Positions 1 to 10,619 of a stretch of 64,000 bases of DNA are shown here, piece after piece. The notes beneath the pieces are model-generated. The model worked only from the letters and a program-made list of their open reading frames with translations, ran no database searches and was not told where the DNA came from. Within the stretch, counting starts at the first letter, position 1. Each line of letters opens with the position of its first letter. The position numbers were made by a program, and so were the translations under genes. Where the stretch lies: assembly GCA_035578175.1 (NCBI GenBank), contig JAQMRL010000040.1:1328212-1392211 (forward strand). Reading direction: 5' to 3'. Origin of the DNA: Catonia carolina. Lineage: Eukaryota; Arthropoda; Insecta; Hemiptera; Achilidae.

Positions 1-644
1 ATGAAAAATATTCGTTTTGGTGACATGATAACTTTTTTGGGTAAACCAGAAAAAAAATATATTTTTTTCATTAAAATAATTTCTTTAAAGTAATGTACTG
101 TTTTTCTGGTAGATCTATGTCTAAACTAATGAACAACTTAAAAAACCGAAAATCAATATTTCATTCAAAATCTAGGAATTTGAAAAACAACTTAAAAAAC
201 CGAAAATCAATTTTATTCAAAATCTAGGAAAATCTTCGAACATTTAGAAATTACAAAATGATGTTAGGCAGATATATGGGACGTAAAATGTCATGTTCTT
301 TATATCTGTATGCTCGGGAAGGTTATTTAAGGAATAATAAATGGAAGTTTTCAAGAAAGAATATTGTTAAACCAAGTACTACATTGTAGGATCAAGGAAC
401 GGACACTTAAAATAAGATAAACAGATTTATTTTTTTCTTCGTATGAGGCCAATTTTAGACCACGTGAAGTTTTTGATTCTTATATGTTTTAAAAAGAACT
501 TTGTCTCTAATTTATTATAATTATACAGATCCCAAACGAACCTGTATTATAAAACGTTACAATATAGATTATCCATTATAAATTAGTCCAATGTATCATT
601 GAAAAAATAAATATTATGTAAGGAAAGTAATTAGTGTGACATAC
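1..644. other. AT-rich intronic/flanking DNA, no gene seen
   Basis: I see no coding sequence here. About 500-644 resembles the sequence around 39170-39200 and 40501-40578, which flanks exon 6 of the other carboxypeptidase copy, so this is paralogous intron sequence. The copy here lacks the piggyBac-like insertion found at 39204-40496. The far left is low-complexity A/T. Confidence 0.5.
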
Positions 645-726
645 CTGGGTGTGTCCAACAATTTAAATCAAGTTGTCCATTGTACACTACCACTTGCAGA
701 TTTGTTTCATTCAATACCTTTTCCCA
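645..726 (-). pseudogene. SCPEP1-like copy A, exon 6 (frameshifted)
   Basis: Read on the minus strand, an acceptor (GTTGCAG) precedes 726 and a donor (GTATGTC) follows 645. The exon carries LNETNLQVVVYNGQLDL, the segment with the catalytic Asp of S10 carboxypeptidases, and is nearly identical to exon 6 of copy B at 40579-40656. It is 82 bases against 78 in B: four extra single bases, mostly in runs of identical bases (GGG for GG, AAA for AA, GG for G, CCC for CC). The frame is therefore lost before the end. A pseudogene exon and an assembly error both fit. Confidence 0.75.
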
Positions 727-760
727 CTGCAACATAAAACATATTGCATTTTTAATTTAA

Positions 761-1809
761 CCCTTTCCACTCGTAAATTATACCTTTAGTCCACGTTCAG
801 TAAAATGCATGCCTTCCCCTCACCAAGATAATAGGACTCCCACCAAAACTGAAAAAAGGCCACTGAAAAATAAAATAAAATAAAAGAGCGCTCTTAAACC
901 CACTTGTCCCTTAATTTAAATTTTCCACAGATAACTTCTAAAATAAATTACCTCCTTTCAAGTCCCAGTTCCAATGTCCCACGAACCAGAATCCTATTTC
1001 CTATTTAAACTATAAAATTCCCCCTAAATTTCTTGAGGTTGCAATTATTCTGTATATTGTTCCCCGAGCGACCAGGTGTTCCTTAACACGATGTCGCCAT
1101 CATAGGGCCTTCTTAGCCCTCTCAACCAGGATTCAGGATTCATTCCACTCGTATTATGTTTGTACTGTGATTGCCCTCCACTTGTATTTATTTTATGATT
1201 TGTTGATACCCCCCCTATTACATTAATCATACGCATAATGTGTTATTAGTTTTAAGAGCATGGAATACTTTTTATGTTTGTTATTACTTTAATGTTAATA
1301 ATGATACATAAAAAATGCTTTTTCTCACTAAAAACTTTTAAAATATAACCAGCAAAACATACACTGCTGTTGTAAAAACTGAGATAAATTAAACTATGTA
1401 ACTAGAAATTGATACCTAAAACCTATTAAAAACACGTAAAATAACTGAATATTATTTTTGTGTGAATTAGTTACCTAAAAACATTAAACTGATCTTAAAG
1501 TGACACAAAATACCGCAACTAAACAACGCATGTTAACAATTAGTTTAGTTTTTTTACTAGTTTGTTATGGCGACATCGATTCAATTAATTTCGTTTATAT
1601 CGATAATCGGTATTAGTCAACTATCGAAAACTACAAGAATTAATTTTTAAAACATCCCGTAGAGGCCAGCACATTACAACAGCTTTGTTAAATGCGTATT
1701 TTCATACAAAATCAGCTGTGAAAACGGAGTTGTCGGATGGGGTCCGACATACGAGTGGAACGGTAATACTATCGTGTCGGATCAGATCCGACAGTCGAGT
1801 GGAAAGGGT
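761..1809. mobile_element. piggyBac-like non-autonomous element
   Basis: TTAA at 757-760 is followed by CCCTTTCCACTCG, and the right end reads CGAGTGGAAAGGG and then TTTAA at 1809-1813. TTAA targets and CCC..GGG inverted ends are typical of piggyBac. No transposase is present. An internal motif TACGAGTGGAACGG near 1751 repeats the end sequence. A retroposon is nested at 776-1142. It lies in the intron upstream of exon 6 of copy A. Confidence 0.6.
776..1142 (+). mobile_element. Retroposon family R5 with heptamer (GGATTCA) tail
   Basis: The insertion is bounded by an 11-bp direct repeat TTCCACTCGTA (765-775 and 1143-1153) and ends in GGATTCA units, so it looks target-primed. It is shared in long blocks with 2395-2890, 12795-13215 and 28388-28868. 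It has no reading frame, so it is a SINE or a 5'-truncated LINE 3' end. Confidence 0.6.
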
Positions 1810-1891
1810 TTAAAGGGCTCACAGGTGCAGTCATAATTTTTGTAAAATCGGGTTTTCTGACGTCTGTTAGATAATTCTATGAACTAATTTA

Positions 1892-1975
1892 ATCGGCCGG
1901 CCTTTTGGCGTAATGGTTAGCACCAAATGTCTTCTACACCGGGGTCCCGAATTCGATTCCCGGATATAGTTGGGA
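1892..1975 (+). repeat. tRNA-like SINE head
   Basis: TGGCGTAATGGTTAGC resembles an RNA polymerase III A box and TTCGATTCCCGG a B box, about 35 bases apart. The sequence does not fold into a clean cloverleaf by eye, so I call it a tRNA-derived SINE head rather than a tRNA gene. Confidence 0.45.
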
Positions 1976-2394
1976 GCTGAGTTGTTTTGCTAGTGGGGGA
2001 TGAGGGCAAGGGGGGGACTGTTGACAGTGAGACGTGACGTTGTCATAGCAACGGTTGCTTTAAATCCACATGGCCACGTGTGTACTGTACATTCTGAAAA
2101 TATTTACTCTTCATATTAGTGATGTGACGATCATGAGCGAGTCGTACAAAAGAACTAGTTCTTTTAACTGAGCGGTGAGCTACCAGCTCTTTTATTTTCA
2201 ACGACCACCACACCAGCGTTTTCTCCCCATGCAGCACGCTCTCCTCTCCGCACAGAGCTGACTTGTAAAATATAGAGTTGCCACATTTTTATTCTGCCCT
2301 GTATTCCTCTTATTTGCCCATGCCGCTCCTACTTGTATGACTCACTCCCCCCAGTTGGTAGTTGTCCCCATGTTCCTATGCATAATCACTCCAC
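1976..2394. other. Intergenic/intronic DNA with possible hAT remnant
   Basis: About 2115-2205 has GAACTAGTTCTTTT followed by a GAGCGGTGAGC-type block, a layout I associate with ends of some hAT transposons. I cannot find both ends or a transposase. No gene is visible. Confidence 0.25.
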
Positions 2395-2890
2395 TACGGT
2401 GAAAAGAGCCCGCCATTTTAAATTAATAAACACTCAGAAGATAAAAAGGCCGGTGATTATGCCAAACTCTACCCTTTCCGTCTCCCCTGAAATCATAAAC
2501 TAACCCCTACCTTAAATTATACCTTTAGTCCACGTTCAGTAAAATGCATGCCTTCCCCTCACCAAGATAATAGGCCTCCCACAAAACTGAAAAAAGGCCA
2601 CTGAAAAATAAAATAAATAAAAGAGCCGCTCTTAAACCCACTTGTCCCTTAATTTAAATTTTCCACAAATAACTTCTAAAAATAAATTACCTCCTTTCAA
2701 GTCCCAGTTCCAATGTCCCACGAACCAGAATCCTATTTCCTATTTATAACTATAAAATTCCCCCCTAAATTTCTTGAGGTTGCAATTATTCTGTTATATT
2801 GTTCCCCGAGCGACCAGGTGTTCCTTAACACGATGTCGCCATCATAGGGCTTCTTAGCCCTCTCAACCAGGATCAGGATTCAGGATTCAG
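2395..2890 (+). mobile_element. R5 retroposon copy
   Basis: Near-identical to 776-1142 over its 3' part and extended upstream, as is the copy at 28388-28868 in reverse. It ends in GGATCAGGATTCAGGATTCA-type repeats at about 2870-2890. No reading frame. Confidence 0.6.
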
Positions 2891-4349
2891 CTGACTTGTA
2901 CATCCCCTCCACTCCACTCCACGACTAAACCAATTTCCTCTACTGTAGTCGCATCATAGCAAGGGCTACCAATACCTAAACGCTGCATGGAAAGTATACA
3001 TATCGTATCAAACTCTGCCTCTGTTAAAGATAGACACATGACAAAACTTTGTTTGTGGAGAGGGATGCATGAACGTTAAACACAATGTGCTGTGGTGCGA
3101 AGGAGTGAGGCGGGAAAGTCACCCTCGGCTCGACTCCCTGTCTGTTTATTTCACATAGCTCAGCTCAGTGCTGGTCCGTATTAGAATCTACTAGCTCACT
3201 GCCACAGTTCACCCCGTCTCATCGTTTCAATTGCACGGGGCACGCTCTGTGGCATTCACTCAAGTGTGCGGAGCGGGGTGTGCTAGCTCACCTATTTTAC
3301 TGTGCCATCCCATGACTATTATAAGCGCGTCAGCTCGTGATCCGTGTGAGGAATTTGTGTTACGGCATGCAGTGAAAGATTATACTATTCATAAAAAAAA
3401 CATTTATCATAATGTTCTTGGCATTATAAAGTAACCTTTTTGTTTTATTATTTCAATTTATTCTATAATATAGTAACTCTTTTACTTTTCTTTCATTGTA
3501 TTTATTAATATTTAGTAATTATTTACAGTTTGAGTCAGGCAGTCCCCAGAAATTAAAATATGAACGTAGCATAGAAAATAAGGAAATTAAAAAATATATA
3601 TTTCCTAACATTAATTTATAGGCCTAAATAATTAGTAGCAAATTATGATTATGATTTTTTTTTACCTCAGTCAAGTGGTTAAGCCAATTCCGGGTCCTTT
3701 ACCGCACAGTTTTTTATAACTGATGCAATAATTTGTCGCACTTCCGAATGAATTACCGCTTTATTTTTCCGGGAAGACATATTAAAATAAAACAAAAGAT
3801 ATGAAAAACAGTCGTTGAAATTTACCTACACAAAACAAATAACTTTTGGGACGTTAACACACTTTAATTTCAAAATAAAAATCACTTTAGTGATCAAAAA
3901 TCATGAATAATGATTAACACATCCGAGACGCATTACCTAGCATAAATGTACAACTGTATATTGTGACACGGGTATCCGTTGTGAAAAGCAATAATACGTA
4001 GGCCTATAATAAATATATAGACATAATAATAATATTTACATGATGACTAAATGTTTTTGGACTGCACGATAAGACAAATATATTACTCACATTATATTAT
4101 ACTACCCGCCCCACTTCCCCAGGCGACAGAGATCATGAGCTGGCGCGCATATAGTACTTCATATTTGTCAGTAGTTACTGTGAGACCGTTCACTATAATG
4201 GTGTTAATTACGCTCGCGGCTCGTCAAGTTATTAATCTAGTTATTGTATTTGTAATCTAATATTGTTATACGCGGCCTATTTATAAACAAACTGATATAA
4301 AATATAACACTCTGTAGTAAAATATTAAAAACTAAATTTTTTTTTACTG
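2891..4349. other. Non-coding stretch, no gene recognised
   Basis: AT-rich sequence with a slightly GC-richer block at 3080-3360. Short open frames here have no recognisable domain. It falls in the large intron between exons 5 and 6 of copy A. Confidence 0.4.
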
Positions 4350-4912
4350 TATTAGGGTATCGTGACATTTATCGCCAAGGTCCGTTTCGGGATCTAGGTA
4401 AATCTAATAGTCAGCACACTAAAGTTCAAAATTACAAGCATTTATTACACTTAAAAGATTTACAAAATAAATAATTAACTAATTATAATAAAGTGATGCA
4501 TTAAATAACTTAAATAATTTACTTAGTACTACTTACAAACAATTATACAGAATTCACATACACAATAATAAAACAGAATAACAATAATTGACCAATGCCC
4601 GGAAACGTCGACCTTTTCTAACGTACTGATAGCACACGCAATAAACACTAGTCAAAGATTAAACGATTACTAACTCTCCGACCGCACTTGAAGCTCTCTT
4701 TATATAGGTATATCAGAGAGATTTCTGGAAAGACAGAGAGATTCGATGCAATAATAAAATACAAAAATCCTTTTTGTGGTTCTGGAAAAATCTTAACTAT
4801 GTTAAGATTTTTGACTTGTAAACAAGTCACAATTGAATAAAAGGTGTTACACAAAAGGCCAATCATCTAAACAAGTAACCAACCGACTCTTTCACAAATA
4901 ATTGTATAACAA
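4350..4912 (-). repeat. LTR-like repeat with TATA box, copy 1
   Basis: It is similar over several hundred bases to 40681-42174, including AAGGTCCGTTTCGGG, a run of polyadenylation-like AATAAA motifs and, on the minus strand, TATATAAAGAGA at about 4691-4702. Ends of the TG..CA type, one promoter and no coding region suggest a solo LTR. I could not confirm a target-site duplication. Confidence 0.4.
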
Positions 4913-4920
4913 ACACCCTA

Positions 4921-5880
4921 CCTTAAAGAAAAAAATCCGCAGGAGTAAGATCTGGGGATCTTGGTGGCCACAATCCTTTTGATATCACACGATGGGCAAA
5001 AAATTCTCGTACATATTCAGCGTTTCAGTAGAAGTATGGCACGTTGCGTTATCCTGCTGAAACCAACAATCTCGATCGTGTAATTCTAACAACGCTATAA
5101 ATTGTTCAATTAAGTTGCGGTACACCACACCATCTACAGATGTGTCAAAAAATAAGGCCCAACAATACGACGCCTGGAGATCGCACACCAAACACCAATT
5201 TTACGTGCGTGTAGTGGACGTTCATGAAATGTGTGAGGATTATGAGCGCTCCATATTCGGCAGTTTTGGCTGTTGATGTAACCATCCAAGTGGAACCATG
5301 CTTCGTCACTGAAATAAACACGATCCAATATTTCAACACCGTTGTCATTAACAAGAGAACGTATCCAGCGACAATACTGTGTACGTTTCCCATGGTCAAC
5401 TTCTTTCAGTTCATGAACGACACCGATGCGGTAAGGATGCAGATTTAATTTTTTTGTAGCCCTTAACGCGGAAGATAGTGATAATCCAGCCTGTGAAGAT
5501 AACTTTCTAAGTGATTTGCCGGGTGAGGTAGTCAAACGTTGTTTCACATCGCCCAAAACTTGTTCTGTTAACACTGATGGTCGACCTGTGCTTTTCCGAT
5601 CCTGTACACTACCAGTCTCACGAAATTTATTAATCAGACGCGATATTGTGGTGTTATATTAGGTACTTCAGAATTGGGAAATTTTAACCGGAACTCGTCT
5701 TTCACTCGTTCGTAAGATTTATATGCGCAATAACTTTCAATAATAAAAACACGTTCATCCTTTGAAAAAACCATGTTTGAACTTATACAGACACTACAGA
5801 CACAAATGAATGCCGGGATAGCACTAGTACATGTCAGTAATACACAATGGGTCAACAATGAGTACGGTAGTGCCAACTGT
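4921..5880 (-). pseudogene. DD41D Tc1/mariner transposase, decayed
   Basis: The minus strand has an N-terminal helix-turn-helix segment starting MVFSKDERVFIIESY (about 5774 downward), then GRPSVLTEQV, the first acidic residue in FSDEAWF (about 5290), a second in CWFQQDNATCHTS (about 5050), and SPDLTPADFF near 4930. The second and third acidic residues fit the D41D spacing. Several frameshifts break the frame, and the C-terminal end is cut at about 4921. I see no terminal repeats. It is a different, older lineage than the five copies with GGGTGATTCAAAA ends. Confidence 0.75.
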
Positions 5881-6163
5881 TATTTGGGGGAAAAAATATT
5901 CCCTTTGCAGAAAATATTAACCCTTAAACTTGGAAGTGCGTCCTTTTTGAAACACCAGTTACTAGGTTATTGGAAGGAGGACAATCCTCTCCAACCGAAT
6001 TCTTTACGCTAGCAATCAAGTGAGCTCCCATCTGTATATGGTTCATTATTTGCATTGGCAAGAGAAAGTCGTGTCAGTTTCACACCAGATTTTTTTAAAG
6101 ATGACTATTGTAAATAAATTTAGCATATAACTAAAGTGTTAATAAGATATAAGGTTATTTTAC
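5881..6163. other. Intron sequence, nothing recognised
   Basis: Short AT-rich stretch between the mariner remnant and exon 5 of copy A. No feature seen. Confidence 0.4.
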
Positions 6164-6358
6164 CAATATTTGTAACAGGTTTCATAAAGTCACTATTTAA
6201 GTATTGAGATACTGATTGCATTTGAGAACTCCATGAAACAAACGATGAATCACTTTAAGACTTGTTTTAACTTTTCCCATAATTTCCTTTAAACTATCTT
6301 CATTTTTTCCAAAATTCTTTGATAAATTCAATCTCAAAGGACGATGAATTATTTGAAC
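6164..6358 (-). pseudogene. SCPEP1-like copy A, exon 5 (internal frameshifts)
   Basis: On the minus strand an acceptor (TTTTTTTAG) precedes 6358 and a donor (GTAAAATA) follows 6164. It matches exon 5 of copy B (48437-48631) base for base over most of 195 bp and ends in the same DFMKPVTNI segment. A +1 indel near the start and a -1 indel in the middle, relative to B, shift the frame between them. In the phase set by exon 4 it runs into a stop about 20 codons in. Total length is the same as in B. Confidence 0.75.
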
Positions 6359-6392
6359 CTAAAAAAACATTAATCAAATTTTAGTATGTTTT

Positions 6393-7519
6393 TCTTTCTC
6401 TTGCCTGTATAAATATATAGGAAGGAAACTATTGTTTTCAAGTCAATTTTTTGAAATGACCTTCGGGCCAGCCCAGTCAGTCAGCTGGTGGTAAGTCACT
6501 ATAATTTGTTAAGTAACACCGGTTGGGCAAGCGACTTTATATGGTGACCAGCTGACAGCCATCCATGAACAAACTCTATTGGGAGTCCCTGTTCAAACTG
6601 ATGCCAAATTCACTTCAAAAATACACCAATCAAATTGGGTAGTTGTCAATAATGTACAGTTCTCGATAACAAATAAAAGCTAAAAAAAAAAATTCGAATT
6701 CGAATTTTCACCGGATCTACACGAATTGAGACTCCCTAACCCAAAATATGTTTTTGCGATTGGTCTGTGTGTGTGTGTGTGTGTGCGAACTTGAAACTTA
6801 AAATTTAAGTTAGATACTACTACCGGACCCGACATGAAGATTTTCATTTAAATCTGTGAACCGGAAGTAGTAGTTTATTTGTGTCATTTTTCACTATTTT
6901 GCGATTTTCTCCAAAACGGCTCCTACGTTTTTTTTGTTAAATCGCCTCATTTACTAAATTTTTTATGCTCTACAAGATAGGGTAGGCGCTATGTCTGCTG
7001 AAATTCATTGGAAGACTGTTTTCTCGTAAAAAAATTGTTTTTTTAAGATTGCGCCTTTAATATGCATTTAACGCAATGAAGTATAGAATAAAAGTTGTAG
7101 ACAATTTAAAATCCTACAACTTTTATTTCAAACATTTTTTATGTATAACGCTTAGTTTAGCGGTTATTAGCGGTTTTTTTCTCACGAAAACGTGTAAAAA
7201 AATCAATTTTTTTACGATTTAAGCCTTCGTATGCATATTCTGACAAAAGTGTATAATATAAAATTTATCGGAAATTAAAAGATATACAACTTTTATTTAA
7301 AGCATTTTTCTCTACAGAGCCTAGTTTAGCGTGAAAGAGTGATTTTCCGTATTTTTAAGCCAAACTGTGGTTGATTTTCATTTTGCGTCTTTCACTAATG
7401 ATTAAAATTAGGTAAGGTTTATTGAGGTTAATTTCTAATGTTGTATTACTAATGTTACATTATAACGTCAATTATTTGCATTGGCAAGAGAAAGTCGTAT
7501 GCGTGTTTTACACCAGATT
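6393..7519 (-). mobile_element. HINE/Helentron-like element, copy 1 (split by SINE)
   Basis: It runs from TTTCTCTTGCC with a short hairpin (CCTGTATAAATATATAGG) to GGCAAGAGAAAGTC...CACCAGATTTT. The inverted TTTCTCTTGCC block is terminal at one end but about 30 bases inside the other, and a GT microsatellite (6769-6784) lies within. Both fit Helentron-associated elements. With the nested SINE at 6462-6700 it makes up nearly all of the intron between exons 4 and 5 of copy A. Confidence 0.55.
6462..6700 (+). mobile_element. Retroposon family SINE-3, copy 1
   Basis: It starts CCTTCGGGCCAGCCCAGTCA and ends in a GATAACAAATAAAAG...A-rich tail. It is shared with 33266-33484 and 56414-56660 and splits the surrounding HINE-like element. 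No coding capacity. Confidence 0.55.
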
Positions 7520-7564
7520 TTCATGTTAATAAAAAGTATTGTAGAAATAAATAAATTGAATTAC

Positions 7565-7760
7565 CATTATTTATAATCATTATATCATTCTTTTCTAATA
7601 GGACATTATAAAAATCAACACCGTATGTGACTTGCTTTAAAGTTTTCTCAAGTCTTGACCACCCATCTGTTGCTTCTTTCCATTTTTTAAAGTCAACCAA
7701 TTGTTTGACGTGTTGAGCGACTTCATCAATTTTATGAAAACCAATGGTATCCACTACACC
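7565..7760 (-). CDS. Scpep1: SCPEP1-like copy A, exon 4
   Basis: Acceptor TTGTTCCAG before 7760 and donor GTAATTC after 7565 on the minus strand. It encodes 65 residues plus one base, opening GVVDTIGFHKIDEVAQHVKQ and closing with YGVDFYNVL. This matches the helical insertion domain of S10 carboxypeptidases, with the conserved G-V-D/N-F-Y-N motif. Entry phase 0, exit phase 1, as in exon 4 of copy B. The reading frame is open. Confidence 0.85.
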
Positions 7761-7820
7761 CTGGAACAAGAAATTGACTCCTTAGAAAGACAATGTTCCA
7801 ACTGACAAAGTTTCTCAAAT

Positions 7821-8233
7821 CAAGGGCGGTTTCAGGGCTGATTTGGGGGGGGGCTATCTTGTTTTTATGTAGCTCTTACTACATACGCGTAATTTGTAAT
7901 ACATAGTTTGTAATTGAGTCATTGAAAAGTCCTCTTTTATGCTGTATTGCTGTAACCACAATTTTAATTTATAGAGAAATTTTCAAGGTGCTGACTGGAT
8001 GCGAGTGGCTTTTCACTACTGACACTGATTGTTATCTTAATACTATTTAAAAATATATACTTTCTGTTTGACTCATTTTTATACTAAAATAATTATTGTT
8101 AATTGATAGGTACGAGTATTGGGATTCAGTTTTTTTAGAAATAATAGCTTATAGAAAATATTAAACTAAGTTTTCCTAGTATTTTGGGGGGGGGGCCATG
8201 GCCTCCATGGCCCGTTCCCTGAAACCGCCCCTG
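7821..8233. mobile_element. hAT-type MITE with 8-bp target duplication
   Basis: The 8-bp repeat TCTCAAAT flanks it exactly (7813-7820 and 8234-8241). Terminal inverted repeats are CAAGGGCGGTTTCAGGG and CCCTGAAACCGCCCCTG. The 8-bp duplication and the CAGNGGCGG-type ends are hAT hallmarks. There is no transposase. G runs near both ends (about 7845-7852 and 8185-8194). Confidence 0.8.
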
Positions 8234-8241
8234 TCTCAAAT

Positions 8242-8499
8242 AAAGTTTCTCAGTTTGTGTTAGGGTAAGCGCACAGTGAACGCTGGTCGCTAACAAGCGG
8301 GAGGCTGCCAGTAGGAATAGGCTAATAGGCTATATTAGCTGGCCACAGACGTAAAGATTTTTTGGCAAACTTGCGTACGTTCGTGAGGACTGTGTGTTAT
8401 GGCTCTCGTAACGCGCCGAACTAGACTGTAAGGCGCCGGACTAAAATAAGGAAAGGAATCAAATCATAAATCAATTAAAAAATATATTTAATGTATTAC
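8242..8499. other. Unidentified intergenic/intronic block
   Basis: About 8262-8440 has a GC-richer block (AAGCGCACAGTGAACGCTGG through GCGCCGAACTAGACTG). It could be another short MITE, but I see no matching ends. Confidence 0.3.
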
Positions 8500-8836
8500 T
8501 AACCCACCGGATTGGTCTAGAGGTAACGTCGTCGCCGCTAGTCAGGTGTTTAACAGCTCATCTTCGGAGACGAAGGTTCCTGGTTCAAATCCTAGTAAAG
8601 GTAGTTACTTTTATACGTATTTGAATACTAGACAGTGGTTGTGGGTGTACTTTGATGGTTGGGGTTCAATTAACCATACTCTCTCAGGAGTGGTCGACCG
8701 GGGTCTGTACAAGACTACACAGTCTCATTTACACGTCATACACATCATCCTCATCTCATTGGGTAATGGGGTTGCTTATTGTTCTGAGTTGAACAGATTG
8801 CAACGTACACATATTAGGAATTAAAAAAAAAAAAAT
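8500..8836 (+). mobile_element. tRNA-derived SINE-1, copy 1
   Basis: A-box-like TTGGTCTAGAGGTAA and B-box-like GGTTCAAATCC are about 60 bases apart; a conserved body ends TTGCAACGTACACA...TTAGG and a poly-A tail. The family recurs at 26704-27027, 32926-33258, 50524-50852 and 51580-51888. In other copies the region between the boxes is the palindrome AATCAGCTGTTNAACAGCTGATT; here it has diverged. Confidence 0.75.
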
Positions 8837-9130
8837 GTATTACTAAGTAAACTTACATTTTTCTATATTATTCTAAATTCTATATGATTAAATATTCTTT
8901 TTCTCACCATAACCTTAAAATTCTGTTTTGTTTTTATTAAACTCCATTTTTGGCTAGCTTAAATTTAGGGCCGTTAACTATTTGGAACCGGGGCACCTTA
9001 CATTTTGGCGCCTAATGTGGGGAACCTTACAAGGTGAAGGAGAAAGGGGATGAAAAAGAGAAAGATATGGAGCAAAAGAATAAGATGTAGTACAAGGAGG
9101 AGAAGGAGAAAATGAAGAAGAAGAAAATTA
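8837..9130. other. AT-rich then GA-rich DNA, no gene
   Basis: Nothing coding. From about 9035 the sequence becomes purine-rich (AAGGAGAAAG-type), the start of the long GA tract that resumes at 9305. Confidence 0.4.
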
Positions 9131-9305
9131 AGGATTTTTTTTTTGTTCAACGTCTGACTGTTCAGCAATTACTGCTAATGCAGACGGTGAAAGATGAAAT
9201 TATGTTTTTGTAACGTATGAAAATATGCCGTGCCTGAATGGGATTCGAACCCAAGACCGCATGATGAGAGGCGAGTACGTTACCAACTACGCCAATGCGG
9301 TCGGT
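9131..9305 (-). mobile_element. tRNA-derived SINE-2, copy 1
   Basis: Read on the minus strand it opens with a tRNA-like head (GGCGTAGTTGGTAACGT, later GGTTCGAATCCC) and continues through a non-tRNA body to about 9131. The same sequence recurs at 52957-53128. The head resembles a whole tRNA, but the attached repeated body argues for a SINE. Confidence 0.65.
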
Positions 9306-9657
9306 ACTGGAAGGAATATGGAAAAGGTAGAAGAGAAAAGGAGAAGGTAAAAATGAAGGAGATGAAACAGATGATGAGAGGTAAAAGGAGGAGGAGGAGG
9401 AGGAGGAGGAGGAGGAGGAGGAGGAGAAGAAGAAGATGGAGAAAGTGAAAGAGAAAGGAGATGAATGAGGAGGTGAAGAAGAAGATGGAGAAAGTGAAAG
9501 AGAAAGGAGATGAATGAGGAGGTGAAGAAGAAAGAGAATATGGAGGAGGAAAACGAAGGTAAAGGAGAAGGAAAAGCAGGAAAATAAGGAGGAGAAAGAT
9601 GGAGGTGAAGGAGAAGGGAATTAAGGAGGTCAAGAAGAGGAGAGGGAGAACTTCTTA
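9306..9657. repeat. Purine (GGA/GAA) microsatellite tract
   Basis: Almost pure purine on the plus strand, with a perfect AGG run around 9390-9424 and a tandem duplication of a 51-bp unit at about 9422-9530. Polypurine of this kind can form triplex DNA. The long open frames here are poly-Arg or poly-Leu artefacts of the repeat. Confidence 0.85.
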
Positions 9658-9659
9658 TA

Positions 9660-10594
9660 AGAGGTGTGGCTATTAAATAACGAGACTGACGATGTAAAAA
9701 ATTTTGTTTTTATTTTATACATAATCACTTATTGTCACCTTCAATATACACTCCTTCTCTATCCCTGCAACGCTCCATGCGAATTTTCCATTGTTGGAAA
9801 CAGTGTTGGAAGTCATCTCCTGTCAGCTCCTTCAGGACTCGTGCCGCTCAAAAATGTTTGAAATGAAGCGCGCAAAAATGTTTGTACTGATACTTCGTAC
9901 GCGATTGAAAATGACCCAAATTTTTTGGAAACGATAATAACATGTGATGGAACGTGGTTTTTTACTTATGATCCGGAAACGAAGCGCCAATCTATGCATT
10001 GGAAGAGCCCAACTTTACTGAGAGCCAAAAAAGTTCGAATGAGCAAGTCAAAATTTAAAAGCAATGATGTTTTTTTTATATCCATGGGATTGTGTACCTT
10101 CACTGGGTTCCTGAAGGTCAACAATTAATCAATATTACTACCTTGAGGTATTTTCTAAACTACGTCAAAGGGTAAGGAAAAAACGCCCCGAAATGTGGAA
10201 GGACAAATCATGGGTTCTCCACCAAGACAATGCGCCAGCTCATTCCGCGTTATCTGTCAAGATATGTTAGCCAAGTACAGCATCTCAGTGTTAGGAGATC
10301 CACCTTATTCACCAGATCTTGCACCATGTGACTTCTACCTGTTCCCTAAGGTGAAATCTGCATTAAAAGGGACAAGATTTGAGTCTGTGGAAGCTGTAAA
10401 AGAGAAAGCGGCACGTATCCTGAAGGAGCTGACAGAAGATGACTTCCAGCACTGTTCCCAACGATAAAAAATTGGCATGGAACGTTGTAGGGATAGAGAA
10501 GGAGTGTATATTGAAGGTGACAATAAGTGATTATGTATAAAATAAAAATACATTTTTTACAACGTCAGTCTCGTTATTTAATAGCCACACCTCG
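9660..10594 (+). mobile_element. mariner (DD34D) element with broken transposase
   Basis: Inverted ends are near-perfect: AGGTGTGGCTATTAAATAAC at left and its complement at right, flanked by TA. Inside are transposase pieces in three frames: YDPETKRQSMHW (about 9968), HQDNAPAHS (about 10217), then PPYSPDLAPCDFYLF (about 10299) with the third catalytic Asp. Much of the N-terminus is gone and frameshifts separate the rest. An isolated 3' end of the same family lies at 45056-45200. Confidence 0.8.
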
Positions 10595-10619
10595 TATACT
10601 CATGTATTAGTTTTTGCAC

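Noticed and set aside
9226..9300. Functional tRNA gene on the minus strand
   Set aside because: The tRNA-like head is fused to a body that recurs at 52957-53128, and pairing of the arms is imperfect; a SINE explains it better.
9280..9633. Long minus-strand frame rich in Leu/Phe/Ser and a plus-strand poly-Arg frame
   Set aside because: Both come from the purine microsatellite; no domain or splice context.
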